Assembly: GCA_934476235.1 (NCBI GenBank)
Contig: CAKSNL010000001.1
Coordinates: forward strand, 62,001 to 126,000
DNA length: 64,000 bases
Direction: 5' to 3'
From: an uncultured Clostridia bacterium
GTDB lineage: Bacteria; Bacillota; Clostridia; CAKSNL01; HGM11501
Under the pieces are notes generated by a model. The model had not been told where the DNA came from, did no database searches, and worked only from the letters and a program-made list of their open reading frames with translations. Shown here piece by piece: positions 1 through 6,121 of this stretch (positions within the stretch are counted from its first letter, which is position 1; the number at the start of each line of letters is the position of its first letter). The translations under genes were made by a program, and so were the position numbers.

Positions 1-587
1 CCCGTAAGCTCTTTTATCTTCGAAATTCTCTCAATGTCAAGCTTGGGAGCCTTTTTATATCTTCCGTGAGCCGTGCCGACCAAGATTGCAAGCGCGCTGA
101 CGCCTGTCGCGTCAACATATGCCTTTGCCTCTCCGGGGTCGGTAAACTCCGCCATTGACTCGTCATTTACAGAGCCGATATGTCCCAGCTCGCCCTCGAC
201 CGGAACGCCGACGTGAGCGCAAAGCTCAGCCACGCGCGCGGTATAGCTCTTGTTTTCCTCAAACGGAAGGCTGGACGCGTCAATCATAATGCCGGTCGCG
301 CCGTAGGTGAGCGCTCTTACGACCTCGTGCTCCGACGCGCCGTGGTCCAGGTGGAAGCAAACCGGAACCTTTGCCTTTTTTGCCGCCGCCAAAACTATGG
401 GAGCAAGGAAATATGCCTCTTCGTTTGTGAAAAGTCTTGAATAAGACTGTAATATTACCGGAGCGTTAAGCTCCTCCGCCGCGTTGATAACGCCCATTAC
501 GGTCTCCATATTGTACACGTTGAATGCCGGGATCGCGAAATTTCCTTTTTCCGCGATGGCAAGTATCTCTTTAAGATTTACAAGCAT
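1..587 (-). CDS. class II fructose-bisphosphate/ketose-bisphosphate aldolase, partial (3' end beyond window)
   Basis: About 195 codons of a zinc-dependent class II aldolase of the Fba/GatY/KbaY type; the C-terminus lies beyond base 1. The reading starts MLVNLKEILAIAEKG and contains the family's metal-site blocks: FHLDHG near residue 85, VEGELGHIG near 140 and VGTAHGRY near 180. The family cleaves ketose (bis)phosphates to DHAP or a related C3 plus an aldehyde; the substrate cannot be read from this part. The ATG at 587 is preceded by GAGGAGG, and the gene overlaps the end of the upstream Fe-S protein gene by 10 bp, so it is translationally coupled as the last visible gene of the operon that starts at 4539. 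An aldolase beside an isomerase and a redox pair suggests breakdown of a sugar or sugar acid to C3 units (inference). Confidence 0.9.
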   Translation of the reverse strand, partial: MLVNLKEILAIAEKGNFAIPAFNVYNMETVMGVINAAEELNAPVILQSYSRLFTNEEAYFLAPIVLAAAKKAKVPVCFHLDHGASEHEVVRALTYGATGIMIDASSLPFEENKSYTARVAELCAHVGVPVEGELGHIGSVNDESMAEFTDPGEAKAYVDATGVSALAILVGTAHGRYKKAPKLDIERISKIKELT

Positions 588-1675
588 TTTACAATTGCCT
601 CCTCAAGTGTCAGAATTTCAATTCCCTTTTCTTTAAGCTCTTTTAATGCCAGATATTCCGCCGGAGACGCGGTAACAAGCTTCTTTGTGCCAACGTGAAG
701 TGCGTCCGCCATTCTTCTTTTGGCAACAAGCTTCATAACGTCCGGCATATAAGCCTTCATTACGGGGTGTCCCGCAATCATCGTGTCGCGTCCGGTCATA
801 AGCATCTCGCCGGTTTTTCCGAGCGCGGAAAGTATGCTTCTCGCCGGCTTTGTCTCCTCAAGGTCGCGCGCAAGATGTGCGGGATCCTGGAACACAAATT
901 CGTCCTTCGTCTTTTTAACGCCGAGCTTTTTGCCGGAGATAAGCTCCGACAAAAACGCAGTATATGTAACGGGCTTTGCCGAAAGCGCGATGTTCCACTC
1001 CTTGTATTCGCGCATGAACACCTTAGCGTCCGCCGGGTCGTATGCCACGATTTTTTTAGCGCCGGTGTTCTTTATTGCAGCCGCAGCCTTCTCCATTGCC
1101 TCTCTGGTCTCAGCCGCCGCGCCCAAAAGGAAGTCATAAGCATATCCGGAGTCGGGCTCGTTCTTCATTACCGTGAAATCGACTCCCGCTTTCTTTAAGA
1201 GCTCAATTGCCTCTATTGCGTTAGCCGGAGCATTGCAGCGTGCGTCGCTTCCCAAAAAGAGGAGTACCTCCGCCTTCTCGGGAAGAGTCTCAATCTCGGC
1301 TTTAAGCTTCTTATCCAAAGTCTTTTTACCGTAAACGTTACCGGTCTTTTCAAGATTTGTGATGAGCTTTTCTATGTACTCGGGCATAACGCCGTCCATC
1401 GCCGCGGCAAGGCGTGCCTCCTTGGTGAATATAACGGGATCCCAGCCTGTCGCGCACTCCTTTGTGCATCCGCCGCAAAGCGCGCACTCGTATAAATTGT
1501 CAACAACGTCGGAAAGCTTTGCCGAGTCTCTTACGACCATCGAAAGAGAAAGTGCTCTCGCTCTTGCCGTGTTTCTCTCCTGTCCCGTCGCGTTGCCGAT
1601 GGGGCAAATATGGCGGCACATCCAGCAAAATCTGCATGCGTCAACCGTTTTTCTGCTTTTTTCAGATAACTGCAT
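578..1675 (-). CDS. GlcF/HdrD-like (Fe-S)-binding protein with degenerate C-terminal cysteine-rich domains
   Basis: Probable electron-transfer partner of the flavoprotein encoded just upstream, like GlcF with GlcD or the LutA/LldE type. Two N-terminal [4Fe-4S] motifs are intact: C14-C17-C20-C24-P and C64-C67-C70-C74. The rest resembles the paired CCG domains of this family, but the cysteines are replaced: EPDSG stands where E-CCG is expected, FQDPAHLAR where the PCH block is expected, MLMTG where the second CCG is expected, and TASPAEY where a C-P-x-C block is expected. It should therefore carry two cubane clusters but not the non-cubane site (inference). The gene follows the flavoprotein by 15 bp and overlaps the aldolase start by 10 bp. 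Length, 365 aa, is normal for a GlcF-like subunit. Confidence 0.85.
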   Translation of the reverse strand: MQLSEKSRKTVDACRFCWMCRHICPIGNATGQERNTARARALSLSMVVRDSAKLSDVVDNLYECALCGGCTKECATGWDPVIFTKEARLAAAMDGVMPEYIEKLITNLEKTGNVYGKKTLDKKLKAEIETLPEKAEVLLFLGSDARCNAPANAIEAIELLKKAGVDFTVMKNEPDSGYAYDFLLGAAAETREAMEKAAAAIKNTGAKKIVAYDPADAKVFMREYKEWNIALSAKPVTYTAFLSELISGKKLGVKKTKDEFVFQDPAHLARDLEETKPARSILSALGKTGEMLMTGRDTMIAGHPVMKAYMPDVMKLVAKRRMADALHVGTKKLVTASPAEYLALKELKEKGIEILTLEEAIVKCL

Positions 1676-1690
1676 ATCGCTTCCTCCTTC

Positions 1691-3112
1691 TTATAAACCG
1701 AGCTTGAACGGATTCATGATTCCGTTGGGATCAAGCTGTTTCTTAATTCCTTCAAATACCTGCATTGCGGGACCGTACTGCTCCTTCATGAGTCTGCCGA
1801 GCTTGATGCCGACGCCGTGGTGGTCGTTAACGACACCGCCGTTTGCGATAGCCGTGCGCACACCGCAGCTCCAGATAGCGTTATGAAGTCTTAACGCCTC
1901 GTGAGGATCTGCCGGAACATCGTCAACTATGAATCTGTCGTAAACCATTGCGCCCCACTCGTACCAGTGCGAGAAGTGAGCGATAAAGCGCGCCATCGGG
2001 AAATTCTCCTCGATTGCCTTTTTCATTGCCCAGTATATTTTTTCAATCTTGTCGTAAGGAGCGATCGTATCCATGGTTCCGAACATCTGCGGAAGGTCCA
2101 TCATATGACCGGGATAGAAGAATGTGATCTTCTCGTCCCACCACTTTTTACCGTACTCGCTGCCTAAGTCCTCTGCTCCGTACTTTTTAACGAAGGTATC
2201 CAAAAGAATCTTCTCTTCAACCGCGACAAGCTCGGAAACGCCCTCGATAGCCACGTTCATAAACGCGCCCTTCTTCTCAACGCCGACAATCTTTTTGATA
2301 AGCGTGGAGGTCTCCGCCTCGTCGTAAAGACGCATAACGGAGGGCTTGAACTTCTGGAGCAGCTCGCGCGCGCCGTTGAACGCGTCGCTCATATTCTTGA
2401 ATAAGAATCCGCGGAAGCGTCTTTCCTCGGGCATATCGTAAATTCTCATCTGAGCCTTTGTGATAATACCGAGCGTGCCCTCGGAGCCGATGAATATCTG
2501 GTTAAGGTCGGGACCTGCCGCATGCTTGGGAGCCGGCGATGTCTCGATAATGTCGCCGTTCGGGAGCACGACCTCCATTTGAAGCGTCATATCGTCAATC
2601 TTTCCGTATTTCGTGGAAACGACGCCGATACCTCTGTGAGCCAAAAAGCCGCCGACCGTTGAACATGTAAGTGAGCTGGGATAGTGCATCGTAGCATATC
2701 CTCTTTCGTTTGCTGCCCATTCGATGTGCTTATAGATGGCGCCCGTTCCGCACTCTATGTACATTCCCTGTTCGTTGATGTCATAAATCTTATCCATTCT
2801 CTTGGTATCCAATACGATACCGCCGCAAACGGGAATGGCGCCGCCCTGCGTTCCGCCGCCGCCGCCCCATGCGGTCACGGGAATCTTATAGTAGTTTGCA
2901 ATCTTTAATACGTTGGAAACCTCTTTTGCGTCCTTGGGCGATACAATGATCGCTCCCTCGGGCATTCTCTCCCCGCGGTCAGCCCACATTCTTGAAAGCC
3001 AGAAGTAGTCCACGCTGTGAGATATCTTGTCTATCGTGCGTGTCGAGCAGTTTTCTCTGCCGACCGCGTCCTCAAGCTCGGACGCGATCATATCAAATAA
3101 AAAATCGTTCAT
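1691..3112 (-). CDS. FAD-linked oxidase, GlcD / alkyldihydroxyacetonephosphate synthase-like
   Basis: A 473-residue flavoprotein of the PCMH/VAO superfamily. The FAD-binding domain spans about residues 45-235, with the pyrophosphate loop PVTAWGGGGGTQGG near 90-105 and the later block FIGSEGTLGIITKA. The C-terminal FAD_oxidase_C domain ends with NGGVVNDHHGVGIKLG and LDPNGIMNPFKLGL; the His-His-Gly-Val-Gly element is typical of the AGPS/GlcD group. These enzymes oxidise 2-hydroxy acids or related alcohols, or in AGPS exchange an acyl for an alkyl group. With an Fe-S partner 15 bp downstream, a dehydrogenase feeding electrons to that partner is more likely than an ether-lipid synthase. The substrate is unknown. 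The isomerase gene ends 23 bp upstream in the same operon. Confidence 0.85.
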   Translation of the reverse strand: MNDFLFDMIASELEDAVGRENCSTRTIDKISHSVDYFWLSRMWADRGERMPEGAIIVSPKDAKEVSNVLKIANYYKIPVTAWGGGGGTQGGAIPVCGGIVLDTKRMDKIYDINEQGMYIECGTGAIYKHIEWAANERGYATMHYPSSLTCSTVGGFLAHRGIGVVSTKYGKIDDMTLQMEVVLPNGDIIETSPAPKHAAGPDLNQIFIGSEGTLGIITKAQMRIYDMPEERRFRGFLFKNMSDAFNGARELLQKFKPSVMRLYDEAETSTLIKKIVGVEKKGAFMNVAIEGVSELVAVEEKILLDTFVKKYGAEDLGSEYGKKWWDEKITFFYPGHMMDLPQMFGTMDTIAPYDKIEKIYWAMKKAIEENFPMARFIAHFSHWYEWGAMVYDRFIVDDVPADPHEALRLHNAIWSCGVRTAIANGGVVNDHHGVGIKLGRLMKEQYGPAMQVFEGIKKQLDPNGIMNPFKLGL

Positions 3113-3135
3113 TTTATTTTTCCTTTCTCTAAAAA

Positions 3136-4539
3136 TTATTCTTCGATCGGGTCAAATTCAAGACCCGGAATGAACTTGCAGAATTCCTTAAGCACATCGG
3201 CATACGTTCCGTATATCTCGCTCATGTGGTGTATGTAAGGACCCTCGATGAGCTTTCTTTCAAGCTTTGAAAGATCGGAAAACTCAGCCCACATATGCGT
3301 TCCGAAGGTGTGGGGTCCGTCCGTCGTCTTAAAGTTTCCGCCAAGAAGCGTGTAGCGCCCCGCCTCTCCCTGGAAGCGCGCGATGGTGTATTCTCCGTCC
3401 TTCGCTCTGAAGCTCGGCTTCGTGTTCCAAAGCTCCGCCTTCACGCCCTCTTTCTTAACCGAATACGGGAACGGACCGCAGTGCCACAAAAGCTCGGCGT
3501 TCTTATTTTCGGGATGGCGCACGGTGAATTCTCCGAAGGTCGGCGCGTCCTCTCCGCGTGCGGCGCACATTAATATCGCCTGGCTGATCGCGCCGTGAAT
3601 GTCCGACTCACAGGCAACGATATAGCCCATATCATACAAAATGCTCATCGCAAGGCACGGATTTGCGCGGAACGCCAAGGGCATGCTCGTCCAGCACTCG
3701 GAAGCCAGAACCGAGGCTTTCGTGTCGTTAAATATCTCAATATACGCATAAACGAACGTCAGCATTCTCTTAAGCGTTTCATCGTCAAGATTCTTAACGT
3801 CGTAAAGCTCCTTTAAGCGCACAAGATCCTCCTTAAGCTCCTTTGCCTTTTCTTCGTAGAGCCTTTCGAGCTTTTTCTCCATAACCGTCATGTTAACGGT
3901 GTTTAAGTTGATTCCGAACTTTTCGGTCAGCTCCAGCTCGTTTGACATAACGCTCTTGAACGGGTCAAGCCTCGTTCCGACCATGGTTACGCGCAAGGTC
4001 TTAAAGTTTTTGACCATTGTGGCAACCGACAAAAACTTTTTAACGCCGTCTGAGAAAACGCCGTCCGTCATGCGGCAGTTCTCAATGTAGGAAAACGGCA
4101 CCCCGAGGCGCTTTAACTGCTTGCTTATTGCAAAAAGTCCACACTGGCAGTCGGTGTATCTTCCGCCGTCCGGCTCAAACACATCGTCCAGCGGTCCCCA
4201 CAAAAGAACCGGAACGCCCATAAGCTTTGCGACCTGACCCGCCGCCTCTTCGCTTCCGAAGTTGCAGTTGATTAAAAATACCGCGTCAACCCCCTCCGCT
4301 TTGAAACGCTCCGCAACGCGCGGCGCGTCATACGGGTCATACAAAAGCCCTTCTTCATTTAAAAATGCAAGATCCGTAAACTCCGTCTTGTCGTCGGAAA
4401 AGCTTTCCTTTATGTAAGGAAGTACTTTTTCCTTGTTTTCCCACGCCTTTTTCGGTTCAAATATTCCCTTTCTGGTCGCGGCGTCAGCCAAATGGCGGCG
4501 CATGGGAATAAGCCCGATTTTTAATTTATAGTCAAGCAT
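3136..4539 (-). CDS. L-fucose/L-arabinose isomerase family protein (FucI-like)
   Basis: First gene of the operon, 467 aa. It has the Rossmann-like N-terminal layout of the fucose/arabinose isomerase family: DAVFLINCNFGSEEAAGQVA near 85-105, then LMGVPVLLWGPLD. The FucI-type C-terminal fold includes the block SECWTSMP, CESDIHGAISQAIL and a His-rich tail (GPHTFGTHMWAEFSD, GPYIHHMSE). The family interconverts aldoses and ketoses using a divalent metal. This member belongs to the uncharacterised FucI-like branch rather than to classical FucI or AraA, so the sugar is not assigned. The ATG at 4539 is preceded by a purine-rich AAAGAGGGAG. A promoter and RpiR-type palindromes lie upstream, so induction by its own sugar phosphate through the divergent regulator is likely (inference). 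Confidence 0.8.
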   Translation of the reverse strand: MLDYKLKIGLIPMRRHLADAATRKGIFEPKKAWENKEKVLPYIKESFSDDKTEFTDLAFLNEEGLLYDPYDAPRVAERFKAEGVDAVFLINCNFGSEEAAGQVAKLMGVPVLLWGPLDDVFEPDGGRYTDCQCGLFAISKQLKRLGVPFSYIENCRMTDGVFSDGVKKFLSVATMVKNFKTLRVTMVGTRLDPFKSVMSNELELTEKFGINLNTVNMTVMEKKLERLYEEKAKELKEDLVRLKELYDVKNLDDETLKRMLTFVYAYIEIFNDTKASVLASECWTSMPLAFRANPCLAMSILYDMGYIVACESDIHGAISQAILMCAARGEDAPTFGEFTVRHPENKNAELLWHCGPFPYSVKKEGVKAELWNTKPSFRAKDGEYTIARFQGEAGRYTLLGGNFKTTDGPHTFGTHMWAEFSDLSKLERKLIEGPYIHHMSEIYGTYADVLKEFCKFIPGLEFDPIEE

Positions 4540-4578
4540 GTCTTCTCCCTCTTTCCTTTTTGATTTTACTTCGAAACT

Positions 4579-4607
4579 ATATTATCACACATTCAGGCAA
4601 AAATCAA
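4579..4607 (-). promoter_or_regulatory. promoter of the isomerase/oxidase/aldolase operon
   Basis: On the minus strand TTGATT (4607-4602) and TAATAT (4584-4579) are separated by 17 bp, about 40 bp upstream of the isomerase ATG. The degenerate palindrome at 4616-4630 lies directly upstream of the -35 element. Confidence 0.6.
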
Positions 4608-4615
4608 TAGTTTTT

Positions 4616-4630
4616 TGAAATATTTTTTCA
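4616..4630. promoter_or_regulatory. degenerate RpiR-type operator copy
   Basis: TGAAATATTTTTTCA matches the 15-bp palindrome at 4670-4684 at 12 of 15 positions and keeps both TGAAA/TTTCA-like ends. It sits 8 bp upstream of the minus-strand -35 box. The spacing to the next copy is 53-54 bp. Confidence 0.4.
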
Positions 4631-4669
4631 TTTATTTTTTGTTTTTCGCGCTTTCCATACATTGTATTG

Positions 4670-4684
4670 TGAAAATTATTTTCA
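4670..4684. promoter_or_regulatory. 15-bp palindromic operator, copy 1
   Basis: TGAAAATTATTTTCA is a perfect inverted repeat around its central base. An identical element in reverse orientation lies 70 bp away at 4740-4754. RpiR/MurR-family regulators are known to bind AT-rich palindromes of this kind beside their own genes; assignment to the adjacent regulator is inference. Confidence 0.65.
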
Positions 4685-4700
4685 GAACATCCGTTTCCGG

Positions 4701-4729
4701 TTGACTTTTTTTGCCCCTTGCGGTATAAT
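4701..4729 (+). promoter_or_regulatory. rpiR-type regulator promoter
   Basis: TTGACT (4701-4706) and TATAAT (4724-4729) with a 17-bp spacer. Transcription should start near 4736, placing operator copy 2 immediately downstream, a classic position for autorepression. Confidence 0.75.
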
Positions 4730-4739
4730 CAGACTGTAT

Positions 4740-4754
4740 TGAAAATAATTTTCA
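4740..4754. promoter_or_regulatory. 15-bp palindromic operator, copy 2
   Basis: TGAAAATAATTTTCA, the exact reverse complement of the copy at 4670-4684, lies between the predicted start of transcription and the ribosome binding site of the regulator gene. Bound protein would block the regulator's own transcription. Confidence 0.65.
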
Positions 4755-4769
4755 TTTTCGGAGGCTCAA

Positions 4770-5606
4770 ATGGATAAAACTCTTTTGAAAATACAGGTTT
4801 TATATAACGATATGGGAAAGTCGGAAAAGAAGATTGCGGACTATATCCTATCAGACCCCGGCGCCCTCTTGCCCCTTTCCATAACGGATCTGGCGGACAG
4901 GAGCAACAGCAGCGAGGCAACCATCGTGCGCTTTGCAAAAAGGCTCGGGCTCTCGGGCTATCAGGAGCTTAAGATAACGCTTGCCCAGGAAAGCGGAAAG
5001 GCGGCAAACACGCACGATATTGATATTGACGATTCGCTTTCCGAAATATATGACAAGGTCACGAGCGACATTTACCGTTCTCTTGAGATGACGAAAAAAT
5101 CGCTTAGTCCCGAGGAGCTTACCGCCGCTGCCGAAGCGGTGCTCTCCGCCGGCAAGGTCGTCATCTTCGGTCTGGGCAATTCCGCCTCCGTCGCGGCGGA
5201 CGCGGGGCACAAATTCTTCCGCGCCGGGATCGACGCGGCGGCGTATTCGGACAACCACATGCAGGCTATCGCCGCGTCGCACCTTAAAGAGGGGGACGTT
5301 GCCATCGGCATATCTCATTCCGGTTCCTCGCGCGATATTGCGGACGCGTTAAAGATTGCGCGCGAGCATAACGCCAAAACTATCGCCATCACAAACAAGG
5401 GCAGATCACCCGTCGCCGGAATGGCGGATTTAAAGCTTTTCACCGCGTCGCAGGAAACGGAGTATACTATTTTGGGCTTAAACTCCAGAATTGCCGCCCT
5501 CGCGATAATCGACACGATATATTCCTACATCGTGTGCCACAAAAAGGGTGACGCGCTCTCTGCCATAGCGAATGTGGAGGACGCGTTAAAGAGTAAGAAA
5601 TATTAA
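4770..5606 (+). CDS. RpiR/MurR-family transcriptional regulator (HTH + SIS)
   Basis: A 278-residue regulator with an N-terminal RpiR helix-turn-helix (about 1-77; SEKKIADYILSDPGALLPLS, then SEATIVRFAKRLGLSGYQEL) and a C-terminal SIS sugar-phosphate-binding domain (about 120-255; VVIFGLGNSASVAADAG, GISHSGSSRDIADALKIA, TIAITNKGRSPVA). Such proteins sense a phosphosugar and repress or activate a neighbouring catabolic operon. It faces the isomerase operon across a 230-bp region holding two perfect palindromes and one weaker copy. The ATG at 4770 is preceded by CGGAGG. The regulator probably controls both directions (inference); the ligand would be the phosphosugar made in that pathway. Confidence 0.93.
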   Translation: MDKTLLKIQVLYNDMGKSEKKIADYILSDPGALLPLSITDLADRSNSSEATIVRFAKRLGLSGYQELKITLAQESGKAANTHDIDIDDSLSEIYDKVTSDIYRSLEMTKKSLSPEELTAAAEAVLSAGKVVIFGLGNSASVAADAGHKFFRAGIDAAAYSDNHMQAIAASHLKEGDVAIGISHSGSSRDIADALKIAREHNAKTIAITNKGRSPVAGMADLKLFTASQETEYTILGLNSRIAALAIIDTIYSYIVCHKKGDALSAIANVEDALKSKKY

Positions 5607-5669
5607 AAAAGCGCCGAAATATACCGAGTATTCCTAAAAATCCTCCCGGTTTTTATTGCATAAAAACCA

Positions 5670-5739
5670 CCCTCCTTTAGCAAGGAGGGCTTTAAAGGCT
5701 CCCTTGCTAAAGGGAGCTGTCATTTTTCTTAAAAATGAC
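5670..5739. repeat. three-hairpin palindromic intergenic repeat
   Basis: Three adjacent perfect hairpins: CCCTCCTT/AAGGAGGG (5670-5689), GCTCCCTT-GCTA-AAGGGAGC (5698-5717) and GTCATTTTT-CTT-AAAAATGAC (5719-5739), followed by GAGGGATTTTT. The first two carry related stem sequences in opposite orientation (CTCCTT...AAGGAG and CTCCCTT...AAGGGAG). The layout resembles the non-coding, probably mobile, palindromic repeats scattered in gut Clostridia genomes. It has no coding potential. An AT-rich hairpin (GGTTTTTAT/ATAAAAACC, 5648-5668) precedes it and may help end the regulator transcript. Confidence 0.6.
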
Positions 5740-5800
5740 TGAGGGATTTTTCAGTACACCCGCATAAGTCAAGGGGTAATTTTTTACGCACCCCCCACAT

Positions 5801-5822
5801 AGCGCCATGCGGCGCTTTTTTA
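5801..5822 (+). terminator. rho-independent terminator, plus strand
   Basis: AGCGCC-ATGC-GGCGCT stem-loop followed by seven T residues. It is the first convincing terminator after the RpiR-type regulator gene. Confidence 0.65.
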
Positions 5823-5828
5823 TTGCAT

Positions 5829-5861
5829 AAAAAAATGCCCGGAGCCTTAAGTACTCCGGGC
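5829..5861 (-). terminator. rho-independent terminator, minus strand
   Basis: GCCCGGAG (5837-5844) pairs with CTCCGGGC (5854-5861). On the minus strand the hairpin is followed by a T tract (the A run at 5829-5835). It would end transcription of the beta-helix protein and small peptide genes. Confidence 0.7.
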
Positions 5862-5909
5862 GGAAGGAACATATAATAAGGCTTTTACACCCTATTACCT
5901 TTTTTATTT

Positions 5910-5937
5910 GCACGGAGCGGAAAATACCGCTCCGTGC
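5910..5937. other. perfect 11-bp hairpin downstream of the small peptide gene
   Basis: GCACGGAGCGG (5910-5920) and CCGCTCCGTGC (5927-5937) with a 6-nt loop, 15 bp after the stop of the 50-residue peptide gene. No good T tract follows on the minus strand, so it could stabilise the mRNA 3' end rather than terminate (inference). Confidence 0.5.
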
Positions 5938-5952
5938 TTTGCTAAGAAAATT

Positions 5953-6105
5953 TTAGTTAATGTCAATCCAATTGATCTTGCCTTTACCCATAAGCTTGCC
6001 CTCGCCCTCAATAGTTTTGAGTGTGCTTGCCATTATTATGTCGCCGGACTCGATTTTTGTAACCTCAAGGGTCGGCGCTTCATATTTTTTCATTTCTTTC
6101 ATCAT
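5953..6105 (-). CDS. small hypothetical peptide (50 aa), coupled to the beta-helix protein gene
   Basis: The peptide starts MMKEMKKYEAPTLEV and continues with TKIESGDIIMAS, then a Gly/Lys-rich tail ending in WIDIN. It has no signal peptide or cysteine. The start at 6105 is chosen because AGGAGG lies 9 bp upstream; the reading frame stays open to 6201, but only inside the preceding gene. It begins 16 bp after the stop of the 948-residue secreted protein, so the two are probably co-transcribed. Short peptides with a KKYE-x-P-x-LEV opening are a recurring unannotated type in gut Clostridia, from memory and not checked; their function is not known to me. I make no functional claim. Confidence 0.65.
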   Translation of the reverse strand: MMKEMKKYEAPTLEVTKIESGDIIMASTLKTIEGEGKLMGKGKINWIDIN

Positions 6106-6121
6106 TTCAAAACGCCTCCTC

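Noticed and set aside
695..1198. Long plus-strand reading frames opposite the Fe-S protein gene
   Set aside because: They follow the codon pattern of the real minus-strand gene and have no ribosome binding site or protein-like composition. The same applies to the many other antisense frames in the window.
5910..5937. Hairpin as a terminator for the small peptide gene
   Set aside because: There is no T tract on the minus strand after it; the better terminator is 5829-5861. Listed only as a hairpin.
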